Assembly: GCA_037968835.1 (NCBI GenBank) | Contig: JBBKWG010000291.1 | Span: 1-8,542, forward strand | Reading direction: 5' to 3' | Length of the DNA: 8,542 nucleotides | From: JBBKWG01 sp037968835 | Lineage (GTDB): Bacteria > Pseudomonadota > Alphaproteobacteria > Rhodobacterales > Rhodobacteraceae | In this document: positions 1-5,904 of the stretch, piece by piece | Position numbering within the stretch: the first letter of the stretch is position 1 | Layout: each line of letters begins with the position of its first letter | Position numbers and translations under genes: made by a program | Notes under the pieces: generated by a model | What the model was told of the DNA's origin: nothing | What the model saw: the letters and a program-made list of their open reading frames with translations, nothing else | Database searches by the model: none

Positions 1-1
1 A

Positions 2-31
2 CGTAGCTGGAAGCCGCTGAAGGCGGGATAA
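2..31 (+). CDS. tnpB: IS66 TnpB (Orf2) C-terminal end, partial
   Basis: Only the last nine codons and the stop are present, reading RSWKPLKAG. This resembles the usual C-terminus of IS66-family TnpB/Orf2, an accessory protein of about 115 residues needed for transposition, which often ends in a W(K/R)P..AG tail. The position just upstream of tnpC is as expected for the family. With so few residues, the assignment rests mainly on context. Confidence 0.55.
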   Translation, partial: RSWKPLKAG

Positions 32-91
32 ACCGCTTGGAACAAGTCTGCGGGGATTCCTCTGAGCGCGCGGATCGGGTATGGTCCGACC

Positions 92-949
92 ATGTTGGAC
101 GTGGCCAAATCCCTGCCGGAAGACCCTGATGAACTGAGACAGTTCACAGCGCTTTTGCTGGCCGAGGTGAAGTCTCAGGCCGTTTTGATCGAGAAGCTGA
201 GGCATCAGTTGGCAGGCCATCGCGCGGCGCGGTTTGGCACCTCGTCCGAGAGCATCGAACAGCTTCAACTGGCCTTGGAGAACAGTGAGATTGCCGTCGC
301 CAAGATGACGGCGAAGCTGCGCCTTCCTTATGAGGAACCAAAAGACAAGCTGAAGCGCCGTCCGATCCCGGATCACATCCCGCGCATGGAAGTCGAAGCG
401 ACCACTGGCGACGACGATTGCGCCCAGTGCGGTGGCGCTCTTCGCCGTCTGGGCGAGGATGTGACCGAAGAACTGGAATATGTGCCCGGTCGGTTCATCG
501 TGAACCGCATCGTGAGGCCTCGCTTTGCTTGTTCGGGTTGCGAGGGCTTCACGCAGGCTCCGTTGCCGTCGCGCCCAATCGAGCGCGGTCGTCCCGGTGC
601 AGGTCTGCTGGCGCATGTGCTGGTCAACAAATACGCCGATCACCTGCCGCTCTATCGGCAAAGCGGGATCTTCGAGCGCGACGGGATTGATCTGGACCGC
701 TCGACGCTGGCCGACTGGGTCGGTAAGTCGACGGCCCTGCTGGAACCGCTCGCAGATGCCATCGGGCGGCATGTGCGCAAAAACTACCTGTTCGTGGGTT
801 CGCAGACCGGCGGCAAGGCTGCCGCGATCGCCTACACCTTGATCGAAACCGCAAAACTGAACAGTATTGATCCTCAAGCCTGGCTGGCCGACACCCTGGC
901 CCGCATCCCTGACTACAAGATCAACCGCGTCGACGATCTCCTGCCGTGA
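92..949 (+). pseudogene. tnpC: IS66 transposase TnpC, internally deleted (no catalytic core)
   Basis: The 285-residue product joins the two ends of an IS66 transposase. Residues 1-75 are the helical, leucine-rich N-terminal region. Residues 110-150 hold the IS66 zinc-finger domain (C110xxC113 and C147xxC150). Residues 151-228 are the start of the central domain, including the NKYADHLPLYRQ segment. From about residue 230 (nt 779) the sequence jumps to the IS66 C-terminal domain (NYLFVGSQTGGKAAAIAYTL...). Family members are usually about 510-550 residues, so roughly 230-260 residues are missing, including the stretch that carries the catalytic D, D and E. The reading frame is kept across the junction. 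The frame also stops at 947-949 right after LLP, where the family normally has a conserved Trp. If TGA were TGG, four more codons would follow before a TAG at 962-964. The gene is almost certainly inactive as a transposase. Confidence 0.88.
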
Positions 950-964
950 AAAACCACAACATAG

Positions 965-986
965 GGCGGTCAGACCGGACGCTTAC
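965..986 (+). repeat. IS66 right terminal inverted repeat
   Basis: Read on the minus strand from 986, the sequence begins GTAAGCGTCCGGTCTGACC, which fits the GTAAGCG-type ends of IS66-family elements. It lies just past the tnpC stop, as expected. The matching left repeat is outside the window, so the exact inner limit is approximate. Confidence 0.8.
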
Positions 987-1023
987 GGTCGGCGCGCCGC
1001 GCGCCTTTCAGTTCCGGCGGAAT

Positions 1024-1965
1024 TCACGAGTGTTTGTGAGCTGGAGCGGCCGACTTGGCCATGCCGGAGACGTCCATGGCAACAGCCCTCGATTCATCTA
1101 GACAGAACGTCTCTAGCTGCAAGGTCACCATCCGGAATCCGTAGTCTTCCGTTAGATGACGATGAGCGGCTTCGAGAATTGGCGCTGCGTCGCGATCAGG
1201 CGAATGCGACAGATGCGCGGAGAACGCGTTCGTGTCGCTGGTCAATTGCCAGGCGTGAATGTGGTGCACGTCCGTGACCCCGTCGAGATCTTCGAGTTCC
1301 GTTTGTATGCGGCCAAGATCTATCCCCTTCGGCGTTCCTTCCAACAGGATATGCGCGGCATCGCGAAGGACGCCGACTGAAGCCCAGAGCAGAACGAAGC
1401 CGAACGCCATTCCCAGGATCGGGTCGATCAGAAGAAAACCGGTATACTTGATCACCAGGGCCGTCACGATGATCAATAGGCTGCCCACGGAGGTTTGAAT
1501 GACGTGCCAAAGGGCTCCGCGCGTGTTGAGATCGTCTTTGCTTGTGCGCCAGATCAGCGAAAGGGAGATGACCTCGGTCACCAATCCGCCAAACGCCACC
1601 CACAGCATTGGACCGACCGGCAGGTGGATGGGATGGCTGAGACGCATCGCCGCCATCCATATTACCAGAAGCGCCATCCCAAGTAGAAATCCGCCATTTG
1701 CCAGCGCCCCGATAATCTCGGCGCGGTACCATCCGAAACTTCGGTCGCGGTCTGCGGGCCGCTTCGCAATACGCTGCGCGACAATGGCGACAAGAACGCC
1801 GCCGACAGCCGAAAGCGTGTGAAACGCATCGGAAATGACCGCGATGGACCCTATCCAGAGACCCACGGCAAGCTCGATGAAAAAATACACGCCGGTCAGC
1901 CACGCGGAAATAATCAAGGCCTTGCCGGAACTGGGCAGATGGCCGGCATGTGAGCTTATGGTCAT
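1024..1965 (-). CDS. Cation diffusion facilitator (CDF) metal efflux transporter with altered transport site
   Basis: This 313-residue inner-membrane protein has the CDF layout: six membrane segments (about residues 15-40, 41-65, 85-106, 117-138, 152-173 and 176-198) and a cytoplasmic C-terminal domain with the conserved VHHIHAW motif (232-239) and H251. CDF proteins export divalent metals in exchange for protons. The usual transport site is HxxxD in TM2 and HxxxD in TM5. Here these read H49-TLS-A53 and H154-VIQ-T158, so both histidines remain and both aspartates are gone; D46 is still present one turn before H49. Substrate therefore cannot be assumed. The start at 1965 is chosen because it forms an ATGA overlap with the upstream gene's stop and has a CGGAGG ribosome site 7 nt away; the longer reading to 2064 would lie inside that gene. 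The first residues (HAGH) and the tail (AHKHS) carry histidines. It is co-transcribed with the TVP38 gene behind a CueR-type promoter. Confidence 0.9.
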   Translation of the reverse strand: MTISSHAGHLPSSGKALIISAWLTGVYFFIELAVGLWIGSIAVISDAFHTLSAVGGVLVAIVAQRIAKRPADRDRSFGWYRAEIIGALANGGFLLGMALLVIWMAAMRLSHPIHLPVGPMLWVAFGGLVTEVISLSLIWRTSKDDLNTRGALWHVIQTSVGSLLIIVTALVIKYTGFLLIDPILGMAFGFVLLWASVGVLRDAAHILLEGTPKGIDLGRIQTELEDLDGVTDVHHIHAWQLTSDTNAFSAHLSHSPDRDAAPILEAAHRHLTEDYGFRMVTLQLETFCLDESRAVAMDVSGMAKSAAPAHKHS

Positions 1966-2672
1966 TCGGATGCCTCCGTTTGAGTTTTCTGCCGTCGTCG
2001 CTGCACTGCGGCCGCAACTCCGACAGAGAGAAGTGTGAAGAAGCCAAGTAATGCCGCCGTCCATCCGGCTGTCGCCGCATTTCCACTCATTGCTTCGTTG
2101 CCTAGATAGGCGAGCACAAAACTTGCGGGAACAATCCCGGCCAGTGTCGCGACGGCGAAACGCCAGAAATGGATCACGCTGAGCCCCGCCGCGTAGCTCA
2201 TGATGTCAAACGAAACAAATGGCAGAAGGCGACTGGCGAACACCAGAAAGGTCAACGCGTTCTGCGAGCCAAGCAACCCGGCGCCAATCTTTTCCCCAAA
2301 CCAGTGTTCAAGCGCTGCTCGGCCCAGGAAGCGGGCGATGACGAAAGCAATGAGCGCGCCGAGTTCGGCACCTGCGATGACCAGTATCGTCCCATAAATC
2401 TGTCCATAAGCCGCGCCGGCGGCCAGTGCGATCGGTGCCGATGGAATCGGACTCGCGACGATCGCGATTGTCATCAGCGCCACAATCAGAACCGGACCCC
2501 AGACCCCTGATGTGTCGATCCACCCACGTATTCGGTCACGATCAAACGCGGATGCAACCAGATCCGCAGGGCCAAACAGCCACAAAACAAGGCCCACCAC
2601 GACGAAGGCGATCACGACCAGAGCGATCAATCGCCCGTTTGATTTCTTACGTTGCGCCATTACCAATGACAT
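1962..2672 (-). CDS. TVP38/TMEM64 (VTT-domain) family membrane protein
   Basis: This is a predicted inner-membrane protein of about 236 residues. It has an N-terminal membrane segment (about residues 14-34), then a VTT/SNARE-associated (DedA-like) core: a glycine-rich GAAYGQIYG..GAELGAL stretch (about 86-107), the FVIARFLGR helix end (110-118), and the family hallmark ASRLLPFVSFDIMSYAAGLS (146-165). DedA/TVP38 proteins include lipid scramblases and proteins tied to membrane homeostasis and stress tolerance; the precise role here is unknown. Many bacterial relatives sit beside metal-resistance genes. An in-frame start at 2852 is ruled out because it lies upstream of the promoter at 2719-2749. 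Possible starts are 2690, 2672 and 2660; none has a strong ribosome site. I chose 2672, with a weak GAG/GGAA-type sequence before it. The stop overlaps the CDF start by 4 nt, so the two are an operon. Confidence 0.85.
   Translation of the reverse strand: MSLVMAQRKKSNGRLIALVVIAFVVVGLVLWLFGPADLVASAFDRDRIRGWIDTSGVWGPVLIVALMTIAIVASPIPSAPIALAAGAAYGQIYGTILVIAGAELGALIAFVIARFLGRAALEHWFGEKIGAGLLGSQNALTFLVFASRLLPFVSFDIMSYAAGLSVIHFWRFAVATLAGIVPASFVLAYLGNEAMSGNAATAGWTAALLGFFTLLSVGVAAAVQRRRQKTQTEASE
1973..1978 (-). promoter_or_regulatory. Ribosome binding site of the CDF gene
   Basis: CGGAGG on the minus strand lies 7 nt before the ATG at 1965, inside the end of the TVP38 gene. With the ATGA stop/start overlap it fixes the CDF start and suggests translational coupling. 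Confidence 0.75.
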
Positions 2673-2718
2673 TTCCAAATCTCTGTGCATGCCAGATTGC
2701 TCAACACGGCTTGAGCTA

Positions 2719-2749
2719 ACGCTACAGATTCCAGTCGCTGGAAGGTCAA
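2719..2749 (-). promoter_or_regulatory. CueR/HmrR-type (MerR-family) promoter of the TVP38-CDF operon
   Basis: On the minus strand, a -35 box TTGACC (2749-2744) and a weak -10 box TAGCGT (2724-2719) are separated by exactly 19 bp. The spacer starts with the perfect inverted repeat TTCCAG-CGA-CTGGAA (2743-2729). The overlong 19-bp spacer with a dyad inside is the signature of MerR-family activation, and ACCTTCC with GGAA matches copper-sensing CueR/HmrR operators better than Zn/Cd/Pb types. The expected transcription start is near 2712, about 40 nt before the chosen start codon of the TVP38 gene. The operator core differs at one base of 15 from that of copA. Confidence 0.8.
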
Positions 2750-2806
2750 GCGTAAAGACGCAACATCCCGCACTCTGCGATAACTTGATACATTTGATTA
2801 CAAAAA

Positions 2807-2840
2807 AATGTTCGCCAGAATGTTTCGCAAATGCCTGCAA
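2807..2840 (+). repeat. Short tandem near-repeat upstream of the redox operon
   Basis: Three similar units follow one another at 11-12 bp steps: AATGTTCGCCAG (2807), AATGTTTCGCAA (2819) and ATGCCTGCAA (2831). The first two share AATGTT and then CGC with a one-base shift. Spacing near one helical turn is what response regulators of the OmpR type often use, so this could be an operator for the operon starting at 2886. The units are degenerate and the call is tentative. An A7 tract (2802-2808) lies at its left edge. I found no convincing -35/-10 pair for the plus strand here. Confidence 0.25.
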
Positions 2841-2885
2841 TTGAATATGCATTCAGGCGTTCGACAAAGAAAATGAGGCAGAGCA

Positions 2886-3458
2886 ATGAAGACGTTCAAT
2901 AAATCGGAGATCAAGCGGCGGGCGTTCATCGTGGGCGGTGGATCGTCGCTGCTGTTTGCGCCGTCAATTCTGAAAGCTCAGGAAAATGTGTCGGTCAGGC
3001 GGAACGCATCCTCTTTCCGCATCCATGATTGGCAAGATCACTTTGAAGCCTTGGGCGTGGGTATCATCATCTCGGACACCAGTGCGAAAGTCGTGCAGCA
3101 TTGGACTGCGGACGGAGACATGAGGCTCTATCCGTCCTCCGTGCCGATCTCCGAGGATTTGACCCGGCGCGGCTATACCGAGGTCGTTGAAAAGCGGAAG
3201 AACCCAAGCTGGGCACCGACGCCGGCGATGCGTGAACGCAACCCCGAGTGGCCGTTGCGGATCCCCGGCGGCGCTCCTGAAAACCCCCTTGGAATTCGCG
3301 CGCTGTATCTCTCTTGGCAATATTACCGAATCCACGGCACGCAGGACACGCGCAAGATCGGGCGGCGCTCGTCGAACGGTTGCATTGGCCTTTACAACGA
3401 GCACATCGAAGAGGTCTATGATCGGGCTCCGGTGGGCACCCAAGTCAAACTGATCTGA
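2886..3458 (+). CDS. Tat-exported L,D-transpeptidase (YkuD domain)
   Basis: The 190-residue product has an N-terminal KRRAFIVGG twin-arginine motif (residues 10-18), a hydrophobic stretch to about 28, and a possible cleavage near 31, so it is probably exported by Tat to the periplasm. The rest is a small YkuD domain: the IHGT motif (H150) and the catalytic loop SSNGCIGL, with C166 as the nucleophile. YkuD enzymes make 3-3 peptidoglycan cross-links or attach proteins to the wall. The loop differs from the common S-H/N/K-G-C-I/V-R-L/M: Asn164 is a known variant, but the usually conserved Arg after Ile is Gly168. The ATG at 2886 has a GAGG ribosome site 7 nt away. It is the first gene of a plus-strand operon, 13 bp before the first cytochrome gene. 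A role in wall protection under copper stress is inference from its neighbours. Confidence 0.87.
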   Translation: MKTFNKSEIKRRAFIVGGGSSLLFAPSILKAQENVSVRRNASSFRIHDWQDHFEALGVGIIISDTSAKVVQHWTADGDMRLYPSSVPISEDLTRRGYTEVVEKRKNPSWAPTPAMRERNPEWPLRIPGGAPENPLGIRALYLSWQYYRIHGTQDTRKIGRRSSNGCIGLYNEHIEEVYDRAPVGTQVKLI

Positions 3459-3471
3459 GGGCTAGGACTAA

Positions 3472-3930
3472 ATGTCAAAATCAACCTTAATGCTGCTCGG
3501 ATTTCTTGGCCTTGTATTGGCAGTCTTCGTTTGGCGGGCCGCCGGGCCGGATGCGCAGGTCACTGACCATTCTATGACGCAGCCGGACTTGACCGAGGTC
3601 AGAGAAGGCGCGCCAATTGCTTCAGTGCAAATCCCCGAAAATCTGTCCGCAAACGCTCAGATCGGCAAACGTGCGTTTGACGCGAAATGTGCCGCATGTC
3701 ACGGAACGAACGCGGCAGGTCAGAACGGCGTCGCACCGCCGCTGGTCCACAAGATTTACGAGCCGAACCATCATGCTGACATGGCCTTCGTTCTGGCGGC
3801 GCAAAACGGCGTCAGGGCGCACCATTGGGAATTCGGCAATATGCCCCCGGTCGAGGGACTGACGCGTGGCGATGTGCTTATGATTGCGGAATATGTGCGC
3901 GAGTTGCAGAAAGCCAACGGGATCGACTGA
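3472..3930 (+). CDS. Membrane-anchored c-type cytochrome, first of two
   Basis: This is a 152-residue monohaem cytochrome c. Residues 6-22 form one hydrophobic segment with no obvious cleavage site, so it is probably an uncleaved anchor with the haem domain in the periplasm. The haem site is C73-AA-C76-H77, and M124 in GNMPP is the likely sixth ligand. Between them lie two His pairs, H100-H101 (HHAD) and H117-H118. The HHAD motif recurs in the second cytochrome of this operon. The start has AGGA 4 nt and GAGG 11 nt upstream. It lies 13 bp after the L,D-transpeptidase gene and 59 bp before the oxidase gene. An electron donor or acceptor role for the multicopper oxidase is inferred from the operon, not shown by the sequence. 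Confidence 0.88.
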   Translation: MSKSTLMLLGFLGLVLAVFVWRAAGPDAQVTDHSMTQPDLTEVREGAPIASVQIPENLSANAQIGKRAFDAKCAACHGTNAAGQNGVAPPLVHKIYEPNHHADMAFVLAAQNGVRAHHWEFGNMPPVEGLTRGDVLMIAEYVRELQKANGID

Positions 3931-3989
3931 GCAATGCGTCGCCGCGCGATCTGATTTCTGCCCGCGATGAGTAGTGGAAAGGGAAAAAC

Positions 3990-5372
3990 ATGCGAGTGAC
4001 ACGGCGAGAACTTCTTATGGGAGGGGCGGCCTGTGCAACCCTTCCGACTATCGCCGCAGGATCGGAAACGCCCGAGATTCTGCGCGCCAGCGTCGCCGAT
4101 ATGCAGCTTTTGCCCGAAGGTTACGGACGGACCGAATTCTGGGGTTACGCGGGCACCGTACCCGGACCCGAGTTGCGGCTGCTCCAGGGTGAGCGATTTC
4201 GGCGCAGGCTGGAAAACGCACTACCGCAGCCGACATCTATCCACTGGCACGGGATTCACGTCGACAACGCGATGGACGGAGTTGTGGGTCTGACGCAGGC
4301 GGCCGTCGGGCCGGGGGAAAGTTTCGACTATGATTTCACCGTCCCTGACGCCGGAACCTATTGGTATCATTCACATAACAGATCTTTCGAACAGGTCGCG
4401 CGTGGACTTTACGGCGCAATGATTGTCGAAGAACCGGACCCAATTGATATCGACCGCGAAGAAGTTCTGATACTCGACGACTGGCTGATCGACCCCGAAA
4501 CCGCACAACTCGACCCGAATTTCGGGGCACCCCACGAACTCAGTCACGCGGGCCGCATCGGAAATTACATAACGACGAACGCGACAAACAATCTGGCGTT
4601 TGACGTCGCCCGCCATGAACGCCTTCGCTTGCGGATCATCAACGCCGCCAACGCTCGTATCTTCCAGTTAAGACTGGACGGGCTCGATGGTTGGATCGTC
4701 GCTCAGGACGGCATGCCTTTGGCGCTGCCCAGACCAGTCCCCGAAAGCTTTTTGTTGGGGCCGGCGCAACGCGTTGATCTGATCGTTGATGTGACAGCCG
4801 ACGTCGGCGGCTCTGCTCACATCGTTCAGATCGACCGGCAAGAAGCCTTCTCGCAGGTCGCGTTCGAGGTCCGGAATGAAGCGACCCGCTCGAAACGCGC
4901 CGCTCCCGCTCCTCTGCCACCCAATACCGTCGCCATCGCCGATCTTGGCTCGGCGCGTCCGCTGACCTTGCGGATGGAAGGCGGCGCCATGGGGGGGATG
5001 CAATCGGCCATGATGAACGGCGAGGCGCAGTCGATGCAGGAGTTGGTGCGGGCGGGTCAGTTCTGGGCGTTCAACGGTTCGGTGGGTGGCATCGAAACTC
5101 CGCCTATCGCAGAATTATCCCGCGGCGAGTCCGTGCGACTGAAGATCATCAACGACACCGCCTTTCCACACGCCATGCACCTGCACGGAATGCATTTTCA
5201 CGAGATCGCAAGTGATGGCAGCTTCGGTGATTACCGCGACACCACACTTCTCATGCGCGGAGAAACCCGCGAGATCGCGTTTGTTGCCGACAACCCGGGC
5301 GACTGGCTTTTGCACTGCCACATGTTGTCCCACGCAGCCTCTGGAATGACGACCTGGGTTCGGATCACGTGA
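3990..5372 (+). CDS. Periplasmic multicopper oxidase (CueO/CopA type), probable cuprous oxidase
   Basis: This 460-residue protein has a Tat signal (TRRELLM, residues 4-10) and three cupredoxin domains. All four copper-binding motifs are complete: HWHGIH (85-90), WYHSH (125-129), HAMHLHGMHFH (394-404) and HCHMLSHAASGM (442-453). The T1 copper ligands would be H394, C443, H448 and M453, and the T2/T3 cluster uses the remaining His residues. Such enzymes oxidise Cu(I) to Cu(II) with reduction of O2, and many also act on phenols. A short methionine-rich stretch (M329, M334, M337, M341, M342, M349) before the last domain recalls the Cu(I)-binding insert of CueO, although it is much shorter. The purine-rich GGAAAGGGAAAA sequence before the ATG serves as the ribosome site. 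The gene overlaps the next cytochrome gene by one base, indicating tight coupling. It is distinct from the copA ATPase in this window despite the shared historical name CopA. Confidence 0.93.
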   Translation: MRVTRRELLMGGAACATLPTIAAGSETPEILRASVADMQLLPEGYGRTEFWGYAGTVPGPELRLLQGERFRRRLENALPQPTSIHWHGIHVDNAMDGVVGLTQAAVGPGESFDYDFTVPDAGTYWYHSHNRSFEQVARGLYGAMIVEEPDPIDIDREEVLILDDWLIDPETAQLDPNFGAPHELSHAGRIGNYITTNATNNLAFDVARHERLRLRIINAANARIFQLRLDGLDGWIVAQDGMPLALPRPVPESFLLGPAQRVDLIVDVTADVGGSAHIVQIDRQEAFSQVAFEVRNEATRSKRAAPAPLPPNTVAIADLGSARPLTLRMEGGAMGGMQSAMMNGEAQSMQELVRAGQFWAFNGSVGGIETPPIAELSRGESVRLKIINDTAFPHAMHLHGMHFHEIASDGSFGDYRDTTLLMRGETREIAFVADNPGDWLLHCHMLSHAASGMTTWVRIT

Positions 5373-5839
5373 TGCGCCGGTCTTTCGTTGGCATAGTGGC
5401 AGTCCTTGCCGTGGCGTCGGTCAGCGCGAACGCACAAAGCCGATCGGGCGTAATCATTCCCGATGCGGTCGACATCGTGGCGGGCGAGGATCTCTACGCC
5501 GAAAACTGCGCCTCGTGTCACGGAGCCAATCTTGAAGGTCAGGAGAATTGGCAAACGCCTGGCGAGGATGGGCGGGTTCCCGCACCACCGCATGATCAAA
5601 CCGGCCATACGTGGCACCACGCCGATCAAGTAATATTCGAGTACACAAAGCTTGGCGGTCAGGCTGTGATGGCGCAGAAGGGCATGGCGTTCGACAGCGG
5701 AATGCCGGGCTTCGGTAAGCAACTGAGCGATCAGGACATCTGGAACATCCTGGGTTTCGTGAAGTCGACTTGGCCGCAGCGAATTCGCGAAACACAGGCC
5801 ATTCGCACCGAAGGCGAGACGAAACGGCGGGGAAATTGA
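5372..5839 (+). CDS. Periplasmic c-type cytochrome, second of two
   Basis: This is a 155-residue exported monohaem cytochrome c. The N-terminus (MRRSFVGIVAVLAVASVSANA) is a Sec signal peptide with likely cleavage after ANA at 21. The haem site is C46-AS-C49-H50, and M111 in SGMPGFG is the probable sixth ligand. A His-rich HTWHHAD segment (79-85) lies between them. The start is the ATG at 5372, whose A is the last base of the oxidase stop codon; an in-frame GTG directly before it (5369) is possible but less likely. It ends the four-gene operon, 65 bp from the convergent end of copZ. The C-terminus after about 135 is charged and lacks a membrane anchor, so it is probably soluble in the periplasm. 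A partner role with the oxidase is inferred from the overlap. Confidence 0.88.
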   Translation: MRRSFVGIVAVLAVASVSANAQSRSGVIIPDAVDIVAGEDLYAENCASCHGANLEGQENWQTPGEDGRVPAPPHDQTGHTWHHADQVIFEYTKLGGQAVMAQKGMAFDSGMPGFGKQLSDQDIWNILGFVKSTWPQRIRETQAIRTEGETKRRGN

Positions 5840-5904
5840 TGCGCGCGCGGACTGCCTGAAGGGCTTTCCAATTGCGGGGCCGGTCAGCTAATCGCCATCG
5901 CCGA

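Larger units (their letters stand above)
1..986 (+). mobile_element. IS66-family element, right-hand part
   Basis: This is the right portion of an IS66-family insertion sequence; its left end lies before the window. Three things show it, in the order expected for the family: the C-terminal codons of tnpB, a tnpC gene, and a terminal inverted repeat that reads inward from 986 as GTAAGCGTCCGG. IS66 elements are known to begin with GTAAGCG-like ends and to duplicate 8 bp of target. The 8 bp after the end (987-994) would be one copy of that duplication, but the other copy is outside the window. The tnpC gene has lost its catalytic core, so this copy could move only with help from another element. 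It sits 37 bp past the stop of the CDF gene and marks one edge of the metal-resistance block. Confidence 0.85.

Noticed and set aside
991..1008. GC-rich hairpin GGCGCG-CCG-CGCGCC followed by TTT, as a terminator
   Set aside because: The stem is only 6 bp, the T run is three bases, and such GC palindromes are frequent in this composition; it may also overlap the IS target duplication.
1966..2064. Upstream extension of the CDF gene by 33 codons
   Set aside because: It lies wholly inside the TVP38 gene, whereas the ATG at 1965 has a good ribosome site and an ATGA overlap.
2673..2852. Upstream extension of the TVP38 gene by 60 codons
   Set aside because: The extension crosses the MerR-type promoter at 2719-2749 and has no signal-like or family-like sequence.
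5231..5722. Minus-strand open frame (163 codons) across the oxidase/cytochrome junction
   Set aside because: It is antisense to two well-supported genes, has no recognisable domain and no ribosome site; a shadow of GC-rich coding sequence.
5840..5904. Bidirectional terminator between the convergent cytochrome and copZ genes
   Set aside because: No stable hairpin with a T tract on either strand could be found by eye.
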